Assembly (NCBI GenBank): GCA_002049825.1
Contig: MVCZ01000099.1
Location: 1-12,688, forward strand
From: Candidatus Zhuqueibacterota bacterium 4484_188
GTDB lineage: Bacteria; Calditrichota; Calditrichia; RBG-13-44-9
DNA: 12,688 nucleotides
Direction: 5' to 3'
Of the stretch, positions 1 through 7,014 are shown piece by piece (position 1 is the first letter of the stretch; every line of letters begins with the position of its first letter). Made by a program: the position numbers and the translations under genes. The notes beneath the pieces are model-generated. The model ran no database searches. It saw only the letters and a program-made list of their open reading frames with translations, and had not been told where the DNA came from.

Positions 1-463
1 AGCCCTGAAAAAGAGGGAACACGACGCTGCAACTTATATTAAACCCCAAAGAACTTATGCAGATATTGTTATGAATTTCCACAGACCGGAAGGTAACACC
101 GAAGAAACAGGCGGTCATTTGAATGTAAAACTTGTTTTGCGTCCTACCATACCCAATCCCGATTTGTCTGTTTTTATCGATGAAAGTCGGGAGGATGATA
201 AAAAATGTCTTTCTTTGTCTTTAGGGAGAGATGAGGGACGCCCGGTGGATTTTCTCCATATTGCCGGAAATACGCCTGTCAATAAAGCGAAAGAGCTGGA
301 GGATGTCATTTGGAGTCATCTGCCCGATTTTGAGCATTTGCGCGAATCCCAAATCGGGGAATTTTATGATGGTCTGGAAACCAAAGTTAGCTATCCCCTG
401 GCGCTTTCCCAGTTGCTCATTGCTTATCACCTGCTTTATGCGCAGAAAATAACCGAAAAGTAG
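1..463 (+). CDS. Phosphoribulokinase/uridine kinase-family protein, C-terminal part (5' end outside window)
   Basis: The reading frame is already open at the left edge (first full codon at 2) and ends with TAG at 461-463, so about 153 residues of the C-terminal half are visible. The segment YIKPQRTYADIV near the start matches the conserved 'YI-PQ--YADIV' region that follows the kinase core in phosphoribulokinases. The ends VDFLHIAGN, QIGEFYDG and PLALSQLLIAYHLL match the C-terminal region of bacterial PRK-like proteins of the longer type. PRK phosphorylates ribulose 5-phosphate to ribulose 1,5-bisphosphate in the cytosol. The P-loop and catalytic residues lie upstream of the window, so activity cannot be judged. 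No RuBisCO or other Calvin-cycle gene is visible here. A uridine kinase-like role is the alternative. The family call is fairly firm, the exact substrate is not. Confidence 0.75.
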   Translation, partial: ALKKREHDAATYIKPQRTYADIVMNFHRPEGNTEETGGHLNVKLVLRPTIPNPDLSVFIDESREDDKKCLSLSLGRDEGRPVDFLHIAGNTPVNKAKELEDVIWSHLPDFEHLRESQIGEFYDGLETKVSYPLALSQLLIAYHLLYAQKITEK

Positions 464-471
464 GAACGAAA

Positions 472-504
472 CCTCTGTTTTATTAGATTGTAATAAAAAC
501 AGGG
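472..504 (+). promoter_or_regulatory. Hairpin that covers the ribosome binding site of the M14 gene
   Basis: The 5' arm at 475-484 (CTGTTTTATT) pairs with the 3' arm at 492-502 (AATAAAAACAG) with a single bulged A at 499 and a 7-base loop at 485-491. Extra weak pairs reach 472-474 and 503-504. The 3' arm includes the AGGG at 501-504, which is the Shine-Dalgarno sequence for the ATG at 513. No T run follows, so this is not a terminator. If formed, it would limit initiation on the downstream gene or separate the two cistrons. The stem is AU-rich and only moderately stable. Confidence 0.4.
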
Positions 505-512
505 AAACTTCG

Positions 513-1508
513 ATGAAAGATTTTAGTTTTAAACATTCTTTCCGGTACGGCTTTATTCTGCTTTTTATATATTTACTCCCGGCTGGGCTCTTTTCGCAGG
601 GCGTCTTGCCAGCACAGGCATTTTTTGAAACATACGGAATACCTGCCGATAAGTGTGGGTACGATGAAGTCAAGGCACAAAAACTGCTTTCCATCTTGGG
701 AGACCACTGGGGCTATGGATACGACAGTCTTTTGGCAGACCTGCCGCGCTGGGCACAGAGTCCGTATGTGACCATCGATTCGCTGGGCGCAAGCGTGCAA
801 AATCGCGCGCTGTGGCAACTGACCGTCACCTCGGATTCCCTGCCGGGTGCACCGCGCAAAACGGTTTTTATCCATGCCCGAACACACCCCGGGGAAGTAC
901 AGGCGTTTTGGGTCGCAGACGCGGTGATTAATCTTTTGCTTTCCGAAACACCATTTGCCCGGTTTATGCGCCGCAATTGCACCTTCTACATTATTCCCAT
1001 GTACAATCCGGACGGGGTGGAATTGGAATATGCCCGGCAAAACGCTCACCATGTTGACCTGGAAAGCAACTGGAACGCCAATCCGGTAGAACCGGAGGTG
1101 GCAGTTTTGCGAAGCCGTTTTACCCAGCTTATGGCTTCGAACACACCCATCGAGGTGGCGCTGAATATGCACTCCTCTTATGCCTGCAAACGCTATTTTG
1201 TCTACCACGATGCTGCCGGGACCTCGGTGCCTTACACTGTTTTGGAACAAAGTTTCATCGGTGGAGTTCGGTCCTATTTTATAAACGGGATTGAACCGTG
1301 GTACTATTTTGTGAGCTGGACAAACGGAACGCCGCCGGTGTACCCGGAGAGCTGGTTCTGGATTCACTTTCATGAAGGGGTGATGGCGCTGACCTACGAA
1401 GATATGAATTGTTCGGCTGCCGGCAATTACGACAGCACGGCGTACGCCCTGGTTCACGGGGTTGCCGATTATTTAGGTTTGGTGCCAAATGCACGGAGAA
1501 AACGCTAA
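513..1508 (+). CDS. Exported M14-family zinc carboxypeptidase-like protein
   Basis: The protein has 331 residues. Residues 1-29 form a signal peptide (basic start, hydrophobic stretch 13-27, end at GLFSQ), so it is likely periplasmic or secreted. The M14 zinc site is visible: H125-x-x-E128 within HARTHPGE, and H220 within NMHSSY. The probable catalytic glutamate is E296 in ALTYEDM. YNPDGVE at 164-170 is also family-typical. M14 enzymes remove C-terminal residues or cleave related amide bonds. The position usually reading LNRNW is DLESNWN (182-188), so the Asn-Arg pair that binds the substrate carboxylate is Glu-Ser here, which suggests a different substrate. The HPGE variant resembles the cytosolic-carboxypeptidase-like branch. 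AGGG at 501-504 supports the start. The preceding gene ends 49 bases upstream on the same strand, so co-transcription is possible. Confidence 0.8.
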   Translation: MKDFSFKHSFRYGFILLFIYLLPAGLFSQGVLPAQAFFETYGIPADKCGYDEVKAQKLLSILGDHWGYGYDSLLADLPRWAQSPYVTIDSLGASVQNRALWQLTVTSDSLPGAPRKTVFIHARTHPGEVQAFWVADAVINLLLSETPFARFMRRNCTFYIIPMYNPDGVELEYARQNAHHVDLESNWNANPVEPEVAVLRSRFTQLMASNTPIEVALNMHSSYACKRYFVYHDAAGTSVPYTVLEQSFIGGVRSYFINGIEPWYYFVSWTNGTPPVYPESWFWIHFHEGVMALTYEDMNCSAAGNYDSTAYALVHGVADYLGLVPNARRKR

Positions 1509-1556
1509 CGGTACAACTGTTCCTTCCGGGCTGTATATGTACCGGCTGCAAGCCCG
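1509..1556. repeat. Overlapping inverted repeats between convergent genes
   Basis: CGGTAC at 1509-1514 pairs with GTACCG at 1539-1544, and CGGGCT at 1527-1532 pairs with AGCCCG at 1551-1556. Both are perfect 6-bp pairs, but they interlock and cannot both form as simple hairpins. They lie just after the M14 stop in the gap between convergent genes. There is no T run on either strand, so I do not call a rho-independent terminator. Confidence 0.25.
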
Positions 1557-1620
1557 CACGACAAACAGAAGCACCAGGTTCTCGCAAATCAGGAAAATGA
1601 TTTTGCTCCGCTAAATTACA

Positions 1621-2250
1621 TCATTCCCGGACAATTTCTTCGGTTTTCGCGATGCGCACACCCTGCTTCTGCCATTTTTCCAGAAGCTTACCAGCTTGGT
1701 CGGGATGAATGGGTTTGGTGGCATCTTCGATAAGCGTGAGCTGAAACCGGTTCATTTTTAAGAAACCTTCCACCGCGTAGAAGTCGCAAACATCCAGGGC
1801 AACGCCGTAGACGAAAATGTGCTGCGGTCCGAGAAAATTCAGCGCCGGAATCACATTGGGGTTGGTGAATACATCAAATCTTTGTTTGCGGAAAATGACT
1901 TCGCCCTGGTGAGAATTGAGCAATTCGTGCAGTTCTTGAACTTCAAGCAGGTGCGAGTCAATCCACAGCGGATTCAACGGGCTGGTTGCTTCAATCTTTT
2001 GTTGTCCCGGCGTATCTTTCACGCAGTGAAGCGGGAAGGTTTTTAGAAAATCCGGCTGATCGGAAATTTCCGGGTCGTCGGGATTATGATAGTCAACCGA
2101 TCCCCAGATAGGAATCCGGTGTTCACGGGCGAACCGGGTTAATTGGGAAAGATTGGGGATTATTTCTTCGGCGCCGGCAACATACAGTTTACCATCCGGC
2201 ATCATAAAATCATATTGCGTATCGACATCCCAAAAAAGCTGCGGTACCAT
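1621..2250 (-). CDS. Nicotinamidase-like cysteine hydrolase (isochorismatase family)
   Basis: With the ATG at 2250 the protein has 209 residues. The Asp-Lys-Cys catalytic triad of the family is present: D10 in DVDTQYDF, K122 in FRKQRF, and C155 in GVALDVCDF. D53 and H55 in the SVDYHNPDDPE region, and H75 in FPLHCVKDTPG, match the metal-site region of nicotinamidases. The GVALDVC stretch holds the usual strand before the cysteine. The likely reaction is hydrolysis of nicotinamide to nicotinate in cytosolic NAD salvage, but other amides are possible in this family. An open frame reaches ATG at 2310, but GGGAG lies 7 bases before the ATG at 2250 and almost touches the one at 2256, so 2250 is preferred. 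It is monocistronic here, convergent with the M14 gene and divergent from the next. Confidence 0.82.
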   Translation of the reverse strand: MVPQLFWDVDTQYDFMMPDGKLYVAGAEEIIPNLSQLTRFAREHRIPIWGSVDYHNPDDPEISDQPDFLKTFPLHCVKDTPGQQKIEATSPLNPLWIDSHLLEVQELHELLNSHQGEVIFRKQRFDVFTNPNVIPALNFLGPQHIFVYGVALDVCDFYAVEGFLKMNRFQLTLIEDATKPIHPDQAGKLLEKWQKQGVRIAKTEEIVRE

Positions 2251-2274
2251 GAGCATTCTCCCTTTGCTTTTCTC

Positions 2275-2304
2275 AAAATAATTAACTCGCCACCCTCTTG
2301 GCAA
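2275..2304 (-). promoter_or_regulatory. Candidate sigma70 promoter of the nicotinamidase-like gene
   Basis: Read on the minus strand, TTGCCA (2304-2299, 5 of 6 to the -35 consensus) is followed after 18 bases by TATTTT (2280-2275, 4 of 6 to the -10). Transcription would start near 2268, close to the AGGGAG site that precedes the ATG at 2250. The match is ordinary and could arise by chance in AT-rich DNA. Confidence 0.3.
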
Positions 2305-2407
2305 GTTCACAGAAAATTAAAAATATTTACCCTGGAAAGAAAATGTTATTCTTCGTTATGAAATTAAAATACCTGCTGCTTTAGCCGGGCAAATTGTCAC
2401 AGAAATA

Positions 2408-2452
2408 GCACTTGCAAAAATTAAGCGGGTACATCAAATTGCACTTGCAAAA
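2408..2452. repeat. 12-bp direct repeat overlapping a promoter (possible operator)
   Basis: GCACTTGCAAAA occurs exactly at 2408-2419 and again at 2441-2452 in the same orientation. The start-to-start spacing of 33 bases is close to three helical turns. The second copy overlaps the predicted -35 element of the downstream gene. This is the arrangement expected of paired binding sites for a regulator, but no regulator gene is adjacent and the function is inference. Confidence 0.45.
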
Positions 2453-2473
2453 TAAAATAGTGATTGTTATTAT
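2445..2473 (+). promoter_or_regulatory. Candidate sigma70 promoter for the acidic-linker protein gene
   Basis: TTGCAA at 2445-2450 (4 of 6) and TATTAT at 2468-2473 (5 of 6) are separated by 17 bases. Transcription would start near 2480, giving a leader of about 27 bases with AAGGAAA ahead of the ATG at 2507. The -35 element lies inside the second copy of the 12-bp direct repeat. Confidence 0.4.
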
Positions 2474-2506
2474 ATACCATTGAATAGTAGAGAAAAGGAA
2501 AATAAA

Positions 2507-3706
2507 ATGCTTGAACAAGTTATTGAAAACATTATTAACAAAATTCGCAAAGAAGTGGTTTCCGCACAGATGGAATATATTCCACTAAACTATCTGATGA
2601 CCAGGAACATCCCGGACTCGGTAAAACACTTTTTCGACCAGGAAGTTGAAATTTGGCTTCGGGAAGAAGCGGAAAAATTTACCGCCAACGAGAGATTTGA
2701 TTATGACATGCCTGAGGTTCGGGTGCTTATCGACAAGTTATTTGATATACTAAAAAGCACCGCCACCTTTCACATTAACAAGTTTAATCAATTACTGGAG
2801 CGGGCGATCAAACTGGAAGCGAACTACCTTACCCGACCTCATCAAACACTAACCCAGTTTCTGTTTAAAGACAGCTTTTTAATCACCACCATGGACGTGT
2901 ACGATATGCTGAAATATTTCGACAAATTTCAGTATTACAAGGATGCCTTGACCGATTATTTCAATTTGAAATATCTCCGGGAAATCTCGCAGATGGTGAA
3001 AATAATCATCACGTTTATGAACGAAGGACGGGAACCTTCCGACAGTTTATCGACCGAAGTATTGTTACAGTCATTCAAAGACCGCAACCTGGATGATTAC
3101 GCCGCCTTGATTCAAGCCGAGGAAAACGAAGGTACAGAGAAAATTGACGTCACTGAATTGGAAGCGTTGCTTCGAACCGGGAAAACTGCCAAACAGCGCC
3201 GACGGGTGGAAGCGGAGAAAGAAGAAATTTCGGTCGAAGAAATTGCCGATATCGAAACGGCAAAGCCGGAAATTCAGGTTGAAGAAATAACCGTGAAAGC
3301 AGAGGCTAAGATTCCGGAGCCGGAAGTAGAAGAAGTTGAGGAAGAGGAGTATGAGGAAGAAGAGGCGGTTCCGGCGGAATCAATGACCGCCGCTGATCAG
3401 TTGGCAAATATGGTCGCCGCTAAAATAAAGGGCGACTCTTTGGAAGACCTGGAAAATCTGATTCCACGTAAAATGAGAAAAAAAATCATTAAGCGCATCT
3501 TTAAGAAAAACGAAAGTCAATACACTCAATTTACCGAGTTCATCAACCAGGTTCCCACATGGAAACAAGCTTCGGCAGCAATTGATGAAATGTTTTACCA
3601 GACCGGGATCAATCCGTACTCCCGGGATGCATTGGAGTTCTCGGACCTGATTTATAACCGTTACTTCCCCAAAGACCGAAAGGTTAACCGGGAAGAAATA
3701 ATGTAA
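2507..3706 (+). CDS. Unrecognised protein with helical N-terminal domain, acidic linker and conserved-looking C-terminal domain
   Basis: I do not recognise this family. The start is taken at ATG 2507 because AAGGAAA lies just upstream; an in-frame TTG at 2480 has no such site. The product has 399 residues with no signal peptide and no membrane segment, so it is likely cytosolic. Residues 1-200 appear mostly alpha-helical, with many charged and aromatic residues. Residues about 205-290 form a low-complexity Glu/Val/Pro-rich linker with a run of acidic residues at 273-286. Residues about 294-399 form a second compact region with a basic patch (RKMRKKIIKRIFKK, 321-334) and an aromatic end around INPYSRDALEFSDLIYNRYF. 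A two-domain adaptor or scaffold is possible, but this is speculation. It lies 82 bases upstream of the DUF2520 gene on the same strand and may be co-transcribed with it. Confidence 0.85.
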   Translation: MLEQVIENIINKIRKEVVSAQMEYIPLNYLMTRNIPDSVKHFFDQEVEIWLREEAEKFTANERFDYDMPEVRVLIDKLFDILKSTATFHINKFNQLLERAIKLEANYLTRPHQTLTQFLFKDSFLITTMDVYDMLKYFDKFQYYKDALTDYFNLKYLREISQMVKIIITFMNEGREPSDSLSTEVLLQSFKDRNLDDYAALIQAEENEGTEKIDVTELEALLRTGKTAKQRRRVEAEKEEISVEEIADIETAKPEIQVEEITVKAEAKIPEPEVEEVEEEEYEEEEAVPAESMTAADQLANMVAAKIKGDSLEDLENLIPRKMRKKIIKRIFKKNESQYTQFTEFINQVPTWKQASAAIDEMFYQTGINPYSRDALEFSDLIYNRYFPKDRKVNREEIM

Positions 3707-3788
3707 CTGCGTAGTCGTGAAGTAACATTTTGACATCGGTATTCCCGGCGCGTTTTTCTCTGCCAGGATTCCTGAAAAGTTGTCCAAG

Positions 3789-4685
3789 ATGAAAATGAAT
3801 CCTACTATGCCGGTATTTTCTATCATCGGTGCCGGGCGCAGCGGTGCCGGGCTTGCCCGCTATTTTGTTGAGCAGGGATTCGAAATTACCGCCCTGGTGG
3901 AAAAAAACAGCGAGCGGTTTCGCTATTTATCAGGGCGCTTCAATTGGCGCTTCTTAACCCGACAACTTACATCGGACAAAATGGCAGCGGCACACATCGT
4001 TCTGCTGACCGTGCAGGATGACCTGATTGCCGAAACAGCGGAACAAACCGCCCGATTATTGCCTGCCTGGATAAATAAAGTTGTTGCACACACCTCCGGC
4101 ACACTGCCTTGTGAAGTGTTGAAACCGTTCAGACGGAAAGGCGCGGCAGTTGCCAGCGTTCACCCGGTTTACGCGTTTGCCCTCAATCCGGAAGACAATC
4201 GTCAGATAGAAAATGTCTGGTTCGACCTGGAGGGGGATTCTCCGGCGGTAACGGTGTTTGAACAGATTTTCCGTTCTACCGGTAACCCTGCATTCCGGAT
4301 TGGGCCCGAACAAAAAGAGGCGGTGCATTTGGCAAGTGTGTTTTCCGCTAATTTTCTGGTTGCTCTTGCTGAAATGAGTCGGGATCTCCTGGGAAATATC
4401 CTGCCGGAAAACCAGGAGAAACAGCTCCTGCATCCTTTGCTTACCGCCGTCATTGAGCAAATTTCTCTTCATGGTGCCGCCGACGGATTAACCGGACCCA
4501 TTCAGAGAGGAGATGCAAAGACGGTGCAGGCACACCTGAAGTTCCTGAAAAATTATCACCCCGAAATGTTAGACATCTATATTGAGTTGTCAGAAAAACT
4601 TCTTTCACTCTCCGGGGTCTCTTCCAAAAGTCGTTCCGCGCTGCAACAAATATTCAAACAATTTTCAAATCGTTCTCCAGAATGA
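3789..4685 (+). CDS. Rossmann-fold and DUF2520 domain protein, putative NAD(P)-dependent reductase-like
   Basis: The product has 298 residues. An N-terminal dinucleotide-binding fold is marked by IIGAGRSGAGLARYF (about residues 12-26) and continues to about 120. HTSGTL (about 101-106) and SVHPVYAF (about 124-131) are typical of the Rossmann-like/DUF2520 family. The helical C-terminal domain carries HLASVFSANFLVAL (about 180-193), close to the family's 'HxAAVFASNF' motif. The fold resembles ketopantoate reductases and F420-dependent oxidoreductases, but no member's reaction is known to me. The start is uncertain: ATG at 3789 is chosen, ATG 3795 is close, and TTG 3780 lies 11 bases after an AGGA (3765-3768). 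It ends just before a 328-base gap and probably shares a transcript with the upstream gene. Confidence 0.82.
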   Translation: MKMNPTMPVFSIIGAGRSGAGLARYFVEQGFEITALVEKNSERFRYLSGRFNWRFLTRQLTSDKMAAAHIVLLTVQDDLIAETAEQTARLLPAWINKVVAHTSGTLPCEVLKPFRRKGAAVASVHPVYAFALNPEDNRQIENVWFDLEGDSPAVTVFEQIFRSTGNPAFRIGPEQKEAVHLASVFSANFLVALAEMSRDLLGNILPENQEKQLLHPLLTAVIEQISLHGAADGLTGPIQRGDAKTVQAHLKFLKNYHPEMLDIYIELSEKLLSLSGVSSKSRSALQQIFKQFSNRSPE

Positions 4686-4865
4686 GTTCCGTTTCAAAAT
4701 TTTACCCGCTTCCCTGAGATGGGTAACAGGTGAATTAAGCAGCGAAAAATGGGTTCAGTTTTCTTTCTTAAAAGAATAAATTCACGGGTAAAATTTTTTT
4801 GTCTTCATAATTAACATATAATCAAGCACCTAAAAAAAATGTTGATTTTTGCTTTGAAAAAGTGT
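4686..4865. other. Gene-free stretch between the DUF2520 gene and nrdJ: AT-rich, with competing hairpins
   Basis: No coding sequence is supported here. A perfect 13-bp inverted repeat joins 4696-4708 (AAAATTTTACCCG) and 4785-4797 (CGGGTAAAATTTT), and the second arm runs into T residues up to 4800. Within the span, TTACCC at 4702-4707 can pair instead with GGGTAA at 4721-4726. A small perfect hairpin (TTCTTT 4761-4766, AAAGAA 4771-4776, loop of 4) lies in between. The two uses of the 4702-4707 arm exclude each other, as in attenuators. It could equally be a weak terminator of the upstream operon. Confidence 0.35.
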
Positions 4866-4894
4866 TTGACATTGGTGGTGCATTACTTTATCTT
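4866..4894 (+). promoter_or_regulatory. Strong sigma70-type promoter of nrdJ
   Basis: A perfect TTGACA at 4866-4871 is followed after exactly 17 bases by TATCTT at 4889-4894 (4 of 6). Transcription would start near 4901, leaving a leader of about 113 bases before the nrdJ ATG. The leader contains the inverted repeat CTTAATA (4923-4929) / TATTAAG (4939-4945) with a 9-base loop, which might be an operator or a leader hairpin. I found no cobalamin-riboswitch core motifs and no clear pair of NrdR boxes. AAGGAG near 4999-5004 is the ribosome site. Confidence 0.55.
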
Positions 4895-5013
4895 GTAGAC
4901 AAATATAAACGAAAACACATATCTTAATAGTTTGTAATTATTAAGTTTGTGCGGAATTTGAAATATGGCTTTTTAATCGGGATAATCATAACCTTGGTGA
5001 AGGAGAATTCCTA

Positions 5014-7014
5014 ATGGCTTCAGTAAAAAAACGTGCGAGTTCGGAAAATATGGAAGATTTGCTGTTCCCTTTCGATGAAATGACTACCGAGCAGGAGGAG
5101 GAGATTGGTGAAGCCGGGCAGAAGCAGAAAATGACCTTCGAACACTATTTTTCGAAACCGGGAATTCATCCTTTTGACGAGATCGAATGGGAAATCAGGG
5201 AAGCGGTTATCGGGAACGAGAAAGGCGAAATATTCTTCAAGCAGGAGAATGTTGAAGTTCCGAATTTTTGGAGTCAGTTAGCAACCAATGTGGTGGTGAG
5301 CAAATATTTTCACGGTCAACTTGGTACCGAGGAAAGAGAAACCAGCATCAGGCAGCTCATTCATCGTGTTTCCCGGACCATCACCGATTGGGGCAGAAAG
5401 GATGGCTATTTTGCCAGTGATGAAGTTGGAGAAGTTTTTTACAACGAACTCACTTCACTCCTGGTCAATCAGTATGCGTCGTTTAACAGCCCGGTGTGGT
5501 TTAATGTAGGCATTGAAGAAAAACCCCAGTGTTCGGCTTGTTTCATCAATTCGGTTGAAGATACCATGGCGGGTATACTTGATCTGGCTAAAATAGAAGG
5601 CATGTTGTTTAAATATGGTTCGGGCACCGGCACTAATCTTTCCGTTTTGCGTTCTTCGAAGGAATCTATTTCCGGCGGCGGAATTGCCAGCGGTCCGGTT
5701 TCTTTCATGAAGGGATTCGATGCTTTTGCCAGTGTGATAAAATCGGGCGGCAAAACCCGCCGTGCCGCAAAGATGGTTATTCTCAATGTTGATCACCCGG
5801 ATATTGTAGAGTTTATTAATTCCAAGGCAGAGGAGGAAAAAAAGGCATGGGCTTTGATCGATGCCGGTTACGATGGCTCGATTAACGGGGAAGCTTATAG
5901 CTCGGTTTTCTTTCAGAATGCTAACCACAGCGTGCGGGTAACCGATGAATTTATGCAGGCAGTAGAAGAAGACCGCGAGTGGTTGACCCGCGAAGTGTTG
6001 AGCGGGAAACCGTCCGGTCGCTACCGTGCGAAAGAAATTCTGCGTAAAATCGCCGAGGGTACGTACATTTGCGGAGACCCGGGGATTCAATACGACACGA
6101 CCATCAATGAGTGGCACACCTGCCCCAACTCAGCCCGAATTAACGCTTCAAATCCCTGCTCCGAATACATGTTTATTGACGACACTGCCTGCAACCTGGC
6201 ATCGTTGAACCTGACGAAATTCGTCCGGGAAGAAGATGAGGAATTCGACATTGAAGCTTTCCGAAAAGCCGTTCGGGTAATGATTACTGCTATGGAAATC
6301 ATTGTGGATAACTCCGGTTATCCCCGTCCCGAAACCACCCGGAATTCCCATTTGTTCAGAACCCTTGGTTTGGGATACACCAACCTTGGCGCGCTGCTTA
6401 TGTCCCGTGGTTTACCGTACGACAGTGATGAGGGTCGGGCTTATGCCGGTGCCATTACTTCGCTGATGTGTGGTCAGGCATACCTGACATCCAGCGAGCT
6501 TGCCGGCGTGATGGGACCTTTTGCCGAATACCGGAAAAACCGAGAACCGATGCTCACCGTGATTCAAAAGCACCGCAGCGCCGCTTATAATTTAAACAAA
6601 GAGGTTATCCCGCCAGACTTACTTACCGCTTCCCGGGAAATCTGGGACGAAACGTACCAGAAGGGCAAAGAACAAGGATACCGGAATGCCCAGGTTACCG
6701 TGCTGGCACCTACCGGTACCATTGCGTTTATGATGGACTGCGACACCACCGGTGTGGAACCAGATATGGCTCTGGTCAAATACAAAAAGCTTGTGGGTGG
6801 GGGAACGTTAAAAATGGTGAACCAGACCGTGGAAAAAGCGCTCCGCCGTTTGGGCTACCAAAGTGCTGAAGTAAACGAAATAATTCAATACATCGGTGAA
6901 CACGACACCATAGAAGGTGCGCCGGGTTTAAAAAACGAACATCTTCCCGTTTTCGACTGTGCTTTTAAGCCCCTGGAAAATGGGCTTAAAAGCAATTGCC
7001 ATTTACCGGAATAA
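5014..7014 (+). CDS. nrdJ: Class II (B12-dependent) ribonucleotide reductase, N-terminal and catalytic part of a broken nrdJ
   Basis: This enzyme reduces ribonucleotides to deoxyribonucleotides with adenosylcobalamin as radical source. The 666-residue frame carries the main active-site landmarks: C173/C176 in QCSACF (redox cysteine region), N380-P-C382-S-E384 (thiyl radical cysteine and its glutamate), C393 in ACNLASLNL (second redox cysteine), and the phosphate-binding loop APTGTIAFMMDCDTTGVEP (565-583). No N-terminal ATP cone is visible. Family similarity continues to VFDCAFKP (646-653). It then ends in about 13 residues and a stop at 7014, where the family should have roughly 45-55 more residues including the SGAISKTVN barrel segment. 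The rest resumes in another frame within the same 20 bases. The ATG at 5014 has an AAGGAG site. As drawn, the product lacks the end of the barrel and the C-terminal redox tail, so it should not be active. Confidence 0.88.
   Translation: MASVKKRASSENMEDLLFPFDEMTTEQEEEIGEAGQKQKMTFEHYFSKPGIHPFDEIEWEIREAVIGNEKGEIFFKQENVEVPNFWSQLATNVVVSKYFHGQLGTEERETSIRQLIHRVSRTITDWGRKDGYFASDEVGEVFYNELTSLLVNQYASFNSPVWFNVGIEEKPQCSACFINSVEDTMAGILDLAKIEGMLFKYGSGTGTNLSVLRSSKESISGGGIASGPVSFMKGFDAFASVIKSGGKTRRAAKMVILNVDHPDIVEFINSKAEEEKKAWALIDAGYDGSINGEAYSSVFFQNANHSVRVTDEFMQAVEEDREWLTREVLSGKPSGRYRAKEILRKIAEGTYICGDPGIQYDTTINEWHTCPNSARINASNPCSEYMFIDDTACNLASLNLTKFVREEDEEFDIEAFRKAVRVMITAMEIIVDNSGYPRPETTRNSHLFRTLGLGYTNLGALLMSRGLPYDSDEGRAYAGAITSLMCGQAYLTSSELAGVMGPFAEYRKNREPMLTVIQKHRSAAYNLNKEVIPPDLLTASREIWDETYQKGKEQGYRNAQVTVLAPTGTIAFMMDCDTTGVEPDMALVKYKKLVGGGTLKMVNQTVEKALRRLGYQSAEVNEIIQYIGEHDTIEGAPGLKNEHLPVFDCAFKPLENGLKSNCHLPE

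Noticed and set aside
573..1457. Long minus-strand open frame opposite the M14 gene
   Set aside because: It has no family-like sequence and mirrors a well-supported gene on the other strand.
4708..4730. CTGAGA followed by GGGTAA, reminiscent of a TPP riboswitch
   Set aside because: Only two short strings match; the conserved TPP core and helices are absent and no thiamine gene follows.
4895..5013. Cobalamin riboswitch or NrdR boxes in the nrdJ leader
   Set aside because: None of the conserved riboswitch core segments is present and no pair of NrdR-like palindromes is seen.
5455..6117. Minus-strand open frame opposite nrdJ
   Set aside because: It is antisense to conserved RNR coding sequence and has no recognisable features.
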